Made by a program: the position numbers and the translations under genes. A stretch of DNA of 64,000 nt from Piper betle (lineage: Eukaryota; Streptophyta; Magnoliopsida; Piperales; Piperaceae), in contig JAURVB010000794.1 in assembly GCA_033002965.1 (NCBI GenBank), positions 24,042 to 88,041 on the forward strand, written 5' to 3'. Within the stretch, counting starts at the first letter, position 1, and every line of letters starts with the position of its first letter. The notes beneath the pieces were generated by a model that saw only the letters and a list, made by a program, of their open reading frames with translations, ran no database searches and was not told where the DNA came from. This document shows, piece by piece, positions 11,460-23,594 of this stretch.

Positions 11460-14400
11460 ATGGCCGATTCTTATGTATGTATCCCCTTCGTCGTTTCTTC
11501 TCTCTTTCCTCTTTGTTTGCGACGACTAGAACATCCACTGTGGAGTTTTTTGTTTGACTATTTGTCATTTTTTCAATCCAGTTTCTGAGAAGTGAAAATG
11601 TGCTTTGGATTATGATTTTTTTTGTTCATTTTTGTTTTCTGAAGTGATAGTGATGTGTTTATGCTGTTTAATGTTTTAACTCATTCCTGTACTTAATTTG
11701 TTTTCATTTGATTGGCTTGGTTTATTTGTTCCTTGTTAGTGATTGTTGTTTGTGTTTAGGAAAAAGTTGGATTCTTGATGTAAGAAGGTAGAAGAAGAAA
11801 GTGATGATTCAAAAACATGCACTGTATAGTTTTTTCTTTTTGGAAATAGTTGTTTGTTATTTTCTCAATCCAAGTTCATTGATGGAACGTTGTACTTTAT
11901 ATTAGTGTTGCACGCACCAAGTCACACCAAGTCATTGGCGCTTATGAAAAGATAGATTTGTGTTTATACTTTATACCGTTTGATGTTGTTTTTGAGCGAT
12001 GGAACTATATTCTGTACTTGATTTTTGGGTTATTAGCTGGAATGTGTTCTTCTTATTTGCTTTTTAATGGCTGTTCTTTGCGTTTAGGAAAAAGTTGGAG
12101 TCTTGATACCTTGTAATAAGGGAGAAGAAAAAAGTGATGATTCAATGTCGATGATATCAGTTTTCAGAGGGGCGAATGTCGTTGGCCGCAGTGATCTCTC
12201 AGTTGTAGACAAAAGAGTTAGTCGAAAGCACGTCTGCTTGGTCGGGAAGGACGATGGTTCTGTTGAAGTGGTTGTGGTAAATGCAATTTGGTGTGAATGT
12301 ATTCCTTTCTAGATTCACTTTGTTCGAAGCAATCATGGAAATAAAAAAGTGCAATTAGAAGGTGCAGTTATTCTTGTAGCATTCATGCAATTATGACATA
12401 TGTTCATGTTTGTTATTGTTGTTTGCGTAGGAGGGGCCAAACCCCATTGTCATTCAGTGTGGGCTGGATAGAAAGAAGTTTAGCTCTCATGAAAAGGCTC
12501 AACTTCTTGACAATAACATATTGGAGTTGATACCTGGTTGTTTTGCATACAAATATATATCAGTGGTTGATGAGAAGAATGCATCTTTGAGGAACGACGA
12601 GAAATTAGTTGTAAATACCTCAAGCCTTAAACGAAAACACCAAGTTTTGGAAGATGAAGCATATGCTCGAAGTGTGCAGGTAGTTACAATTTTCTAATCA
12701 ATGTATCTTTCCATAATGATTTATCAATTTTTTTAATGAATGATGTGATGCAAAGAATAATGCTATATGTTTTCTTCATATAAGTTATTTCTTGATATGG
12801 TCGATTATCAGATGAAGTAGAAGGAGAGGATCTATAATTATGATCATATTTGTTTGGGATCAGGTGAGTGATGATGATTTTATCTTGTTATGTGTGCCTT
12901 TGCTATGTCTGCTAGAAAAAGTTCTGGACCCAATAGATTGTTCACTTCATAATATTTACTGGAACTCAACACATTATTAAATCACATTCTATTTCAGAAT
13001 TTATTTCTTGTAACTTCATGGACTGTTATGTTTTGGCACATGTTAACTTCATTACTGCTGCCAAAATTGAATGGTGATAATTTTGTCCAATATTTGAAGT
13101 GAAGTTAATATTATCTCTTTGAAGCAGGAGGAGTTATGGAATGGTAGTATTTCTACCACCGACAAGTTTGATACTCCAAGTAAAGCAAATGCAGATAGAT
13201 CCTCACGTTCGCTTGATTCTATGCGTCATTTAGCATTTCCAGTGAAATCCTTCCTCTAACCTTTCGACTTTTACGGGTACAAAGGATACCAGCATGGGCA
13301 AACACTTCATCTGTTTCAATAGATGATGTTATAGAGGTAGGTCGAACATAAGCTGAAGGGAACTCAGTCAAACATATTTTACTCTTCTCAATGTTTGAAT
13401 GAACAATGATGCATTCTCCATTTATGAAATTGCTTATAATCTAAGTCTTTTTGGTTAATTCTTTATCTTTTATAATTTTGATAATCATCATTGCTTTTTA
13501 CATATTAGATTATCTTACTGACAGTAGTCTTCTCATGAATTGGTAGGGAAATGTGCTCGTGGCTGTTCTATCTAATTACATGGTAGACATTGACTGGCTG
13601 ATTGGAGGTGAGTCCTTTGGCTTCATCATCCTTCTTGTGTTCTAGGAATTTTTGTAATCTCCTTTAGTTATTAAATTGCTTTTACTTTTGCATCTTATGG
13701 TAATTAATTTTCTATTTGTTTTGTGTTTCATACTGAATCTCTTGCAGCATGTCCACTGCTCAAAAGAATTCCCCATGTGCTTGTTATTCATGGGGAGAAA
13801 GGCGCTTCATTGGAGCATATGAAGGTACAGTTGATGAATATCCTCATGGGCGTGTATTTATGGTGCTGCTAGTTTACAGTGTGTAATTTTCAAAATGTTC
13901 AAATTGGGTATGGCAACTGCAATTTTTTTATCTTTTCCAGTTATCTTGTGGTCAGACATTGTTCTTACCTGTGGTCTTCATTGAATGCCTGCATCTAGGG
14001 CATCAGTATGGTGAAATCCTTTGAGAAGCATTTTCAGCAACTGGCAAATGTGACACCCAGTCACCTAAAAAGCAACCTGATTTTTGCATATAATGCAAAC
14101 TTGTGGGTGCTTTATAATACAGTGTTATGTTGTTTCTGGCTGATTATTGCTGTCAATCATTTCACTTTCTATTTTTGTGTGGCGTAAAAATGACTTTTCT
14201 GGCATTGTATTGACCGCTTCTGAACAAGCCTGTTTTGATTCATCTATTTTTGATACTATGGCGCTCAAGAATGCTAAAATAATGATATTAATATATGCTT
14301 GCTGGTGGAGGATATTTATAAATAGACAATGTTGTGGTAGCTAAGTTAAGACCTTGAGAAGGTTTCTTCTGGAAGGTGAAAAGTATATAGGATTTGTTGG

Positions 14401-17400
14401 ATGGCCTCAAAGGATAGAATAAATCTTCATGTAGTGGGGTTCTGGGACCCTGGGTTAAGAAATCATTTGGGTGACCATGGGTGACACATAAGTTGTAGTA
14501 GGCTAAGTTTGAATGACAATGTCTACTTTAATCATAAAGGAAATATGAGTGATGTCATGTTGAATGCGTTATACTGAAGTTTCTGAATTATGTCTGCCTT
14601 TTTTATTGTTTGTAGAAAAGGAAGCATTCAAACTGGGTTTTGCATCAGCCACCACTTCCCATCCCATATGGAACCCATCATTCAAAGGCTATGCTGGTTG
14701 TGTATCCGCATGGGGTACGTGTTGTTGTCCACACTGCAAATCTCATCCATGTTGATTGGAACAACAAGAGCCAAGGTTTATGGATGCAAGATTTTCCTTT
14801 GAAAGAGTTAAATGATGAAACAGAAGAATGTGCTTTTGAAAATGACCTGATTGGTTATCTCACTGCACTGAAGGTACTTTTTTGTAATTATGAATCCTTC
14901 ACTTTCACTAATTTAAGTTTAGTATGCAGTTTTGGTACGAACAGGGTTATCTTTGATATGCATACTTGGAGCACCATTCTTATAAAGACAACATGCATAC
15001 ATTCTTTGAGAAATGGTGTGATTCTCTATTTTGATTTTTTTATCTGCAGTTGCCTGACCTCAGAGTTAGTTCTCCTCCATTTGGCAATGTGAATATCAAT
15101 GCTTCATTCTTTAAGAAGTTTGACTATAGAAGTGCTAAGGTATTCAAGTTTTTCATTTCCTTATTTTCTCAGGGAGGCCAGAATAATTAGGAAGTATTCC
15201 AATATTTATTGGCGCACAATTTTTAACTTGCATGAAATGGCTTTGGGAGTTAAAAAAACTTTGAAGTTTACGTTTTCTTCTAATCGTTAAGTATATTATG
15301 AGGTCCGAAAGACGAATTTTGACACATAAAGCTTTTACTGTCGTCTGTTGGTAGGTTAGGTTGATTGCGTCTGTTCCTGGATATCATAGTGGCTCAAATC
15401 TCAAAAGATGGGGCCACATGAAGCTGCGAGATGTCCTTCATAGTTGTTGTTTTGACAAGGTGTTCCAAAATTCTTCTCTTCTTTATCAGGTACACAATTA
15501 GTCTACAATTCTTGTCATTGATAATAACGGAGAGCCATCTCCTTTCTGGAACACAACATAAGTTGTTAATGTCTATTTTTTGGGATTAAGCCCCATTTAT
15601 TAAAGTTGTCATAAAATAGCTAGTCTTAAGCCTGGATTAAGGTGGGGGTTTGTGTCAGGAAGAGCACCCGGCTGTCAAGCCTATCTGTAAGCACTTGGAG
15701 ATTGAGCATCCATGTTTTGGATTTTGAAGAAATTCTGCTAAGTTGTTCTACCTAGAAAATGCAGGGAACCTATTTTCTATTAGATGCTAGTTTGCTCATG
15801 TAGTTCACATGAGATTTGCTTTTGCCCATTTGTGTATGATATTTTATCACTACTGGGAGGATCATGGGAGAAAAATATTGGGTTAAATTTTTTTCTTTAA
15901 CTCACTTGTAAATGGGACTTTGCAAGTATGACTGAGATGAATGGTGAAATGTGGCTGTTTAATCATTTGCCTTTCTCTACTTTTATTTATTACATTTTTC
16001 CTCCTGGCTTGATTGTTTTTTTTTGTGAACCACATTTTATTTTGAGCTAAGATGTGTAACTGTTTAATATTTTGGTGAATTTCATTTGTAGTTTTCTTCT
16101 CTTGGTTCATTGGATGAGAAATGGATGGATGAGTTTGCATTTTCAATGTCTTCGGGTATGTCAGATGATAGAGTGCCATTGGGCTTGGGAAAAGCACATA
16201 TAATCTGGCCAACTGTTGAAGATGTTAGATGCTCCCTGGAGGTATACATGCCATGATTATCTGCTGTACTCATAACCTTCTTTAGCTGACGGCAGATGGA
16301 AATGATATTCTATTTATGTCAGTTTTAATTTTTCAGTCTTTATCTCTCTTTAGATGCGATCTTGTTTTATTCTTTCAGGCATAACTTATGGTACCACATA
16401 TAATATTTTATCTTTACTGCAGGGTTATGCTGCCGGCAATGCCATTCCAAGCCCATTGAAAAATGTTGAGAAAGAATTTCTGAAGAAGTATTGGGCTAGA
16501 TGGCAAGCAGACCACTCTGGTCGTGGGTATCTCTCTTATTATCTCCATCTTTCTCTCTCTCCTTAATAGACAACATATATCTGAGGTGAGACTGGGGTAA
16601 TAATCTTTTACACAAACTTTAGCTTCCAGTGTCGCATCAATTGTTGATTGCCATTTCAACACATACTTAGAAATGCATAAAAAGTGGCAAAGGGGAAAGT
16701 TTAACAATGGGAAACTAATGCGCAAAACAAGTATACATGTATGCAAAAAAAAAAAAGGTTAGAGTGGCAAGTTTTATTGTAGATGTCCTTCCTGAGACAG
16801 ACCATGAGAAGATTTGACTAGAAATTATTAAGACTTAAAAAAGAAGTTTGTAAAAATTTAGGAATAGGTACTTAAAACTACAAAAAATAGCAAACGAGTG
16901 GGAGAAATTAAGAATAGTTTAATTTTGAAGTTCTATTTGCATGACATGTTTCTTTTAATTACCAGTTTTGCTAGTAAATTTATTTTGATCTTTGTTCCTT
17001 GCTACATCTCTTAATTGTTTCAGTTCTTGAAACTTCAGTTTTCTTTATGTCACTTTTTTTCATATTTTTGTCTGTGTCTATATTACAGCGAGACTTTTCC
17101 TGTTGGTTTACTGATTCAATTCTAATGTCCTCTAATATGGTTTCTTCCTTTTCTGTCAGGCATGCAATGCCTCATATAAAATCATATACTCGTTACAGTG
17201 GCCAGAACCTTGCGTAAGTGGCAGTCATGTGCATTTGATTTCATGATTTAAACATTCTGGTTCTTCAGTATTACTGATTATCTGCAGTATGTTGCTTTTC
17301 TTCAACAGTTGGTTTCTCCTGACTTCAGCAAACTTAAGTAAGGCTGCTTGGGGTGCACTTCAGAAAAACAATTCTCAGCTTATGATCCGCTCCTATGAGG

Positions 17401-18400
17401 TTTTCTTTCTTTCTTCTTCTTCCACTTAGAAAATTGTTTAGCTTTAGGAGATTGTAAGTTTGTATTTTGGCATATTTTTCCTTACTCTTTGATATGTGGA
17501 CAAATTTGAAAGAAATTGAATGTCTAGTTTGTCATAAGTTAGCGGGTAGATGTATTTATGAACGTGATTTAGAGTTTCACTAACAGCATACTCCTATTGT
17601 TCTGATACCATAAAATGATTTGAGTGGCTAATTTCTCATTAACGATTGAAGGTATTTATGTGAGCTAACAAAGACATGTCAGCAAACTACGACTAACAAA
17701 CTACGAGCTATAACTGTTCACAATAAAGACAACAAAAAATTTCTCAAATTTGTAACATCTTCTATTCTATTATCATCGATTGCAGCTTGGTGTTCTGTTC
17801 TTGCCTTCCCAAATCGCGAAGCCAACTAGTGGATTTTCTTGTTCAAAGGACAGTGGAAGCTCTCAGGTTTCTTACGGTGTCTGACATTCTCTTTTTTCCC
17901 ATGCTTAGTTGCTGGTACAGAATTGTTCACTGTGACAAATTTATATGCACTGATGACTTTTTCTCTTAATTTGGCACAAGAAATTAGCAGGAACTAAGGT
18001 GCATATGACAAAGCTTGTCCCTCTATGTTGGCAAGGTAATGTTGAGGAATCCTCTGAAGTCGTGAAATTGCCAATTCCATATCAAATACCTCCACAACCA
18101 TACTCACCTGAAGGTAAGACAATTGTGTACAATAATATAGCTAGGAAGTTAGTACACGCTTGTTTGGACTTTTTATTTTGTTTGGAATTTGGATGAAAAA
18201 GAACAAAAATAAAGCTGAACTTGTAGCTAATTGATTACAAGTTTGTTGTTTTATTGAGAAGTACTATACCTCTAATTTCCTTCTCTCGGATTTGCATTTC
18301 AGATATTCCTTGGTCATGGGATCGTCGGTACCTCAAGAAGGATGTTTTCGGTCAAGTGTGGCCTCGCCATGTGCAATTGTACATAGATGAGAATACGTGA
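11460..18400 (+). CDS. TDP1: Tyrosyl-DNA phosphodiesterase 1 with N-terminal FHA domain (one in-frame stop)
   Basis: TDP1 removes covalent topoisomerase I peptides and other 3' adducts from DNA in the nucleus. I assign 16 exons: 11460-11474, 12088-12276, 12431-12679, 13128-13337, 13547-13607, 13748-13824, 14616-14873, 15050-15139, 15355-15489, 16092-16241, 16423-16526, 17160-17213, 17309-17399, 17786-17866, 17999-18113 and 18303-18400. All join in phase with GT-AG, 659 codons in total. The FHA domain (NVVGRSD, RVSRKH) is in exon 2. The first HxK motif ([13 protein letters not shown]) is in exon 7 and the second ([10 protein letters not shown]) in exon 12. Tail residues read [13 protein letters not shown] and QVWPR, as in plant TDP1. 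Oddity: TGA at 13215-13217 in exon 4, between the FHA and catalytic parts. It could be one nonsense change, or a +1 near 13200 and a -1 near 13255, because the alternate frame there also looks protein-like. The start is chosen because the five-codon exon 1 joins exon 2 in phase. Confidence 0.92.
11520..12087 (+). repeat. Partial tandem duplication of TDP1 intron 1 and the start of exon 2
   Basis: The intron end plus exon 2 start (gtttaggaaaaagttgga) occurs at 11754 and again at 12082, a period of 328 bp. The upstream intron sequence is recognisably similar in both copies. The first copy keeps an acceptor and about 60 bases similar to exon 2 but soon acquires stops, so it is a relic pseudo-exon. 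Only the second copy continues into the FHA coding sequence. Confidence 0.75.
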
Positions 18401-18984
18401 TTCTAGCATGTTTGTATTGAGCATTTCTTGTCTGTTGTAGTCGATTATTGAAACTTTGAGAAACGGTTTTCATGCCTATGAAATGCAATGTGGAGGAAGA
18501 TTTTTTTCATTTCTTAATTTTATTACTGATGAATGATTGGACCTAAAAGAAAGCCACCATTTTCTATGAAAGTTGATGTACAAATAGTGAAAAGTGGGCG
18601 TGGATGGAAAAGGGGGAGCTAGGCCGTTAGCATTGACGAAAATCAGTTCCTATGTGAAATTGTCTGATTTGTATGAAATAGCTCTGTTGGAACAATTTTT
18701 CATGTGACCGAGGATTCACCATCCAAGCAATTGGCTAAAGAAGACAGATTTTACTCATCTTGGAGGAGAAAACCTTCCACCCGGTACTTGCCTTCCAGAC
18801 CTTTCGGCTGTTATATTCGTTGTACAGGGAATGCATGAATGGTAGCAAGACTGTGAGCTTGCCCTTTCCGCATGCATGTGTAGAAGTTGTTGTGTTGGTT
18901 AATCAGGCATAACATACGTATTTGCACTTTTCAATACCAAAGTTGATGGTGAAAATCTGTGAATTGGCGGCTGAACAGTTCTGC
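18401..18984. other. TDP1 3' flank and promoter of the ubiquitin-like gene
   Basis: No open frame of interest was seen. The first part should be the TDP1 3' UTR; the second part leads to a TATA box at 18985. The two genes are tightly spaced, with about 0.6 kb between the TDP1 stop and that TATA box. Confidence 0.5.
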
Positions 18985-18992
18985 TATATATA
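18985..18992 (+). promoter_or_regulatory. TATA box of the ubiquitin-like gene
   Basis: A canonical CTATATATAGG core sits about 85 bp upstream of the 5'-UTR intron donor and is followed at the usual 30-40 bp distance by a CT-rich leader (about 19015-19030), a plausible transcription start. Confidence 0.55.
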
Positions 18993-19070
18993 GGATTAAG
19001 TTGCTATGTTGTCTGTTCTCACCTTCTAGTTGATTTGGCTCCTCGTCAGTGAAGATCCTCTGAAGAATTT

Positions 19071-19254
19071 GTAAGTTTTAACTTCTTCCTCTAATTTTGA
19101 TCATTTTTCTATGTAACGGCGAAGCAATGGATGTGCCTTGTATGAAGTTGCTAACACTTGGATACTTCACGAAATTGCACTTGTCATTTTAAATTTGTAA
19201 GCCTTTTGATACTGTTAGTTGTTTCTTTACTTTTCTAAATTGATATTCTGACAG
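19071..19254 (+). other. 5'-UTR intron of the ubiquitin-like gene
   Basis: A GTAAGT donor at 19071 and a TGACAG acceptor ending at 19254 with a pyrimidine-rich 3' end fit a plant leader intron. The ATG follows 24 bp after the acceptor. Leader introns are common in plant ubiquitin genes. Confidence 0.6.
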
Positions 19255-19278
19255 GTTTGTGATTGCATTCAGCTAGAG

Positions 19279-20019
19279 ATGAATATTGTGATTTGCACAG
19301 AGCAGGGCCAGTTTGTAGTGGAGGTGGACATGATGGAAACAGTTCTCAACTTGAAACAAAAGTTGAATTTGCTTCTGGGCGTTCCAGTTTCTCAACAAAT
19401 ACTCTCAATGTACGGTTGTGAGCTCGTAGACGAGCTGGAAATGGAGTTCTACCAAATGAATCAATGTGCCCAGATTGATCTCAGCATCAAACCTCCTCAC
19501 ACAAGTAGCAACATAAACATATACGTAAGGCTTGGAACCACAAGAATTAGCCTCTCGGTAAATGGAACCAAAACAGTAGCGCAACTCAATGAAGAAATTC
19601 AGAGGGAGTGCTCTAGTATTGCACCAAATAGGCTAACACTCTTCTTCTCAGGCATGGAGATGGACAACCACTGCACTCTCATAGATTACGGTGTTACAGA
19701 TTACTCCGAGCTAGTTGCTGTCTCAGCAAAGCCGTCAGAGAGGCTGAAGGCAAGGCTGGCGCCAACAAAGAGATTGAAATTGGTGGTGGAAACTCCCAGC
19801 TCTCTGAATTCAATGGACATTCCGGTGGCTATTGAGGACAGTTGCAGGATAGGGGAGCTGAGAATGTATTTGGTGGGGAACAACCTTCTTCCCAAGGATG
19901 ACTACTTCTTCATACATAGGCAAAGGATTCTTAACGAACGGCAAAGCTTGTCTGAGCTTGGCGTCAAGAATGGAGATCACCTCCATGTTTTCCAGGGAAG
20001 TGTGGTTCGAGGAGATTGA
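19279..20019 (+). CDS. Protein of three tandem ubiquitin-like domains
   Basis: This is an intact single coding exon of 246 codons. Three ubiquitin-like folds follow each other: about residues 1-72 (starts MNIVICTEQGQFVVEVD, with the LKQKL helix and QQILSMYG loop), about 79-150 (INIYVRLGTTRISLSV, with NRLTLFFSGMEMDNHCTLIDYGV) and about 167-241 (LKLVVETPSS, with LSELGVKNGDHLHVFQ). None ends in Gly-Gly and the chain ends VVRGD, so it is not a processed polyubiquitin precursor; it more likely serves as a binding or adaptor protein. Identity between the domains is low, as expected for old UBL repeats. The start is the first ATG after the leader intron. Its substrate or partner cannot be inferred. 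Confidence 0.88.
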   Translation: MNIVICTEQGQFVVEVDMMETVLNLKQKLNLLLGVPVSQQILSMYGCELVDELEMEFYQMNQCAQIDLSIKPPHTSSNINIYVRLGTTRISLSVNGTKTVAQLNEEIQRECSSIAPNRLTLFFSGMEMDNHCTLIDYGVTDYSELVAVSAKPSERLKARLAPTKRLKLVVETPSSLNSMDIPVAIEDSCRIGELRMYLVGNNLLPKDDYFFIHRQRILNERQSLSELGVKNGDHLHVFQGSVVRGD

Positions 20020-20492
20020 AGAAGAGCACTAGAAGTTCTATAGAATTATATCATGTAGTAATTAAAGTGATCACTTGATTTCCAACTTCGTAATTAATCG
20101 GTAAGTAAATTGCAACAAGCAATATTGCTTCTTCAATTGTGTGGTCTGCGAGAAAAAGTTAATTTGGTTATGAAGTTTTCCTGTAGAATGACAAATTTGC
20201 TAAATACTTTCTATCATGTGTGCCTTACCAACTGATTACTAACCAAGGAAATGATTCAACTAAGCTTAAATCCATCTGGTTGAGACATAAACTAGTTACT
20301 TCAGTGCTTTTTCTTTCAACTAGCCTCAAGAAAAGGTTGGTAATTACAAATAACGAAATTTTGACGGTCAGAAAGGAAACAGAGAAACACTCTGGATAGA
20401 ATTTGGAGAGACAATGAGGTGAGGATGAAGAGGAAAAGGTAATTAGAAGTATGTGACATGAAAATTTTATGCAAACAATCCTTTCACTTTGG
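20020..20492. other. 3' flank of the ubiquitin-like gene
   Basis: This is AT-rich sequence with no coding signal, covering the 3' UTR of the ubiquitin-like gene and the region up to the minus-strand SNARE fragment. Confidence 0.4.
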
Positions 20493-20668
20493 CTATTTCC
20501 TCCTTGGTTTTATGATCGAAAGCACGATGATTAGCGCGACTACCAGTAGTACAAGTGATATAAGCATGATTTTCCTTGATTTCTTCTTCAATTGTTTGGC
20601 TGTGTGCAGGGCATCTGCTCCTGTTCGAACATGTTCTACTGCGTTCATCACCTTCATCACCACAAACA
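20493..20668 (-). pseudogene. Orphan terminal exon of a plant Qa-SNARE (SYP1-type syntaxin)
   Basis: Read on the minus strand, an acceptor (…AACAG) at 20669-20670 opens an exon encoding VMKVMNAVEHVRTGADALHT, a Lys-rich KQLKKKSRK stretch, a hydrophobic tail anchor (IMLISLVLLVVALIIVLSII) and KPRRK, then the stop TAG at 20493-20495. This is the end of the syntaxin SNARE helix, with its juxtamembrane and single-span C-terminal anchor, as in plasma-membrane Qa-SNAREs. The rest of the gene (Habc helices and most of the SNARE motif) was not found in about 2 kb upstream on that strand. It is therefore a relocated fragment or a pseudogene tail, although this exon itself is undamaged. Confidence 0.75.
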
Positions 20669-20702
20669 CTGTTAAATAGTTGGCTCAGAATGTCAGATTT
20701 CA

Positions 20703-22704
20703 ATCATCTAGTTTGATTCTTGTGCTGCCCGCAGCTTTGCGAGCATCATCCACATTTTTGGTCGTTCTCTGCTTTATTGCTGAAACTCAATTTAAGGTCA
20801 GAGATTGCACTAACATTTCTTGTCCTTGATTGTTAAGCTTTGAGTTTATATATATGCTAACTAGTACAGGCAGTTGTGCATTGCACCTATGATCAATGTG
20901 AGCTAGAACCAAGTCCACAATCAACTAAAACTAAAAGGTACTATACATTTCATGGAGGATGCTTTTGCGACAGTCTTGGACTCCTCGTTTGCTTCCTGCA
21001 AAAAAGCTCAAAGTGTGCCATTATATATTCATCAACAAGGCCATTGATGCTAAATTTAGCTTTTGCAGTAACTACTTAAAAGGAAAGTGAATCAAACTAA
21101 GCGTAAGAGCACCTGAAGTCGATTAAGTAAAAGGAGAGATTGTCCAACGGTTTCTCTATTTCTTGAACCTATTCAATTCGAACCCAGAAACTCAATTCCC
21201 AAAAAGCTTGTGACCTTGTATTGCACTAACGATGCAATCATCTTATCATACGTATTCAAACCTGCTTGAAGAAAACCTCCAATCCTAGTTCCTTATTTTT
21301 TGAGGTGCCCGTTTCCCCATCTCCATGTCCACCACTTTTGGAAAAAGCCGATCTTTGCTGCTCCCAAAGGATTCCTGCCGCAACCAAGCATTCAAGCGGC
21401 CCAAAGCAATAAGAAGTTAAATGTTGAACCCTATCAAGCTAGCTGCACGCAGAAACTCAAAAAGGCAGGTCACTCATTCTTTTGTTTAGCCAGCTACTTG
21501 GATGCTCTGCTTATTTTCAGATTAAAGTTGTTATCATGTTCTAACACATACATGCTCTGGGAAATGGAAAAGAAGCAGTGGTGATTGCCGTGAGAAGGTC
21601 ATTCATCTTGTACCGGACCCAAGATTTTTAACGTGCATATATGAAAGAGAAGAGGAATCAAGGCTTGAGTAAGAAACATGATTTAAGAAGTAAGAAGTTT
21701 ATGGGAGGTGAAGTTAAGGATTTAGCTAGGAATCTCCGTCCAAACTCTTTTTTGAATGAGATACTTGGAAGAAAGCTGATTGGATTCGGCATTGTTGGGG
21801 ACGGGCGATCAAGTTGAGACGTCAGTAGCGTTGACAATATATACAAACCAACTTCAAATTAACTGTTTCGGCCGGCCATGTTAACTATTTTAATCTGGTT
21901 ATTTCTGAACTGATTAATTACTTCATATTATTCAACATCAGCTCGGAATCTTAACAAGTTCTCCTCTTAAGCTTTTGATGGATTGCCAATATTGTCTAGG
22001 CCGATTTAAAAAATAATACAAATCAAGTTCATTATTATTATCTTAGTTCAAGTGCCATTATAATTAATTGTCTAAGCTGTGTTTGTTGATAAATCACCAT
22101 TGTTGTACTAATTTGATGAACCGTTCTTGAAATTCTACATCTTATTTTCCGGAGAGGATTTTCTGTAGCATTTCTAAAGCAAACTCCTTTAGAGTTCTAT
22201 TATTGGTCCTAATTATCATAATTTATGGAATATAATTTTACATTATAGTTTTTTTTAAAAAATTCACTAATTGAGGAGATTTAAACCAATAAAAAACTTA
22301 TGACAGGGAGTTTATTGTAGCAAGTGCTATAATAAATCTTTTTCCTTATTTTCTATTAAGAAAATTATTATCGTTGATTGAAGTTTATATTTAAAATTAG
22401 AATTTATCTTTAAGATATCAAATCGTTAAACTGGTACAGTGTATCTCATTATTCAATAGCTATTTATCTATAAAATTATAATATTCTATCTCTAAGCCTC
22501 TAGAATGAGATGCATGTACAATTCAAACCTAAACTACTCATGGCATAAAGCCCTAGCTAGCAACGTCAAATTGCCGAGGTTTTTGCTCATCAATGAAGGC
22601 CAAAAATATTAAGGTATGTACATATTCGATTCTTGCAATGATTTCTTTATATCATGTTAATTTATTCATACTTAGTTATTATTATATATTACTCACACAC
22701 GCAA
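20703..22704. other. Intergenic, no gene recognised
   Basis: Short open frames at 21300-21584 (plus) and 21658-21846 (minus) have no recognisable domain. The stretch 22000-22520 is very AT-rich and featureless. I see no transposon termini here. Confidence 0.35.
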
Positions 22705-23484
22705 ATGGGTAGTGTAATCAACCATGGAGACTCTCGGTTGCGACCTGCCAAAGGATTTGTGGGTGGTCATCATCTCGTGACTGCCATGGCCGCCGTGTCC
22801 AAGGTTCTTAGTCGTTGTGCTCGAACCGCCTTTTCCCAAGAGCCGCGTCTGGGCTTCCTAGAATATCAGAGACACCACCTTTGCATGGCCGGCGTCCCTG
22901 ACTTCTGTCTTCTCTTCGAAGATGGCCATAAGAATATTAATCCTGGTGATGTTTACCATACTAATCGTTCAGCGTCTGGGATGATCATGTCCTTGTTATG
23001 ATATTGACGAGGAATTCCAACTTGTAACTATTAGCTGAATAACAATAATAAAGTTAAAGATAAAATCAAGCAAGATAAGAACATAAATTTAACGTGGAAA
23101 ATCTTCTTTCTATTGAAGACCAAAAACCAAGGGACTCACAATCAAAAACTTCTACCATATTCAAAAAGATTATAACCTTCTTACTTTGCCACTAACACCC
23201 AATACAACGAGATTATAAAGGATTCACAAACCAAAACCTTCTCCAAACAAAGAACAAAGAGGTCTCCCATTCTTCCCAATTTCATAAACAAGGGTTAAAA
23301 TGAAATATTACAAGAAAAATTGCAAAAAAAATTGTTTTGGAACTGCATGGAACCGTCCCAAAGCGTACCACTAACATGGTTTTTGCATGCGTTTAGCGCC
23401 GAAAAACAGGCGCTTGGGCTCTCACCTCCTGTCCCAAAACACAAGAGCACCCAGGCACTCACCTTCCTGGAGCCCAAGTGTTCT

Positions 23485-23594
23485 GCTCCCTATCTTCCTC
23501 TTTGTTCATTTTCTTCTTCTTCTCCTATGGCCATCCCCTCCAACTCCGACGAGTCTTCGGCAATCCTCCGATGAACAGAGCTTCACACAAAACA
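23485..23594 (-). repeat. 3' LTR outer part of the inserted copia element
   Basis: This sequence matches 25424-25533 over about 110 bp (shared core TATCTTCCTCTTTG, then TTTTCTTCTTCTT). Its minus-strand start TGTTTTGTGTGAAGC follows a purine-rich tract (GTAGGAGAT), as expected at the polypurine-tract/LTR border. The LTR probably extends left to 22994. Confidence 0.7.

Noticed and set aside
20467..20703. 78-codon minus-strand frame overlapping the syntaxin tail
   Set aside because: Wrong frame; the syntaxin reading is one frame away and ends at its own stop with a proper membrane anchor.
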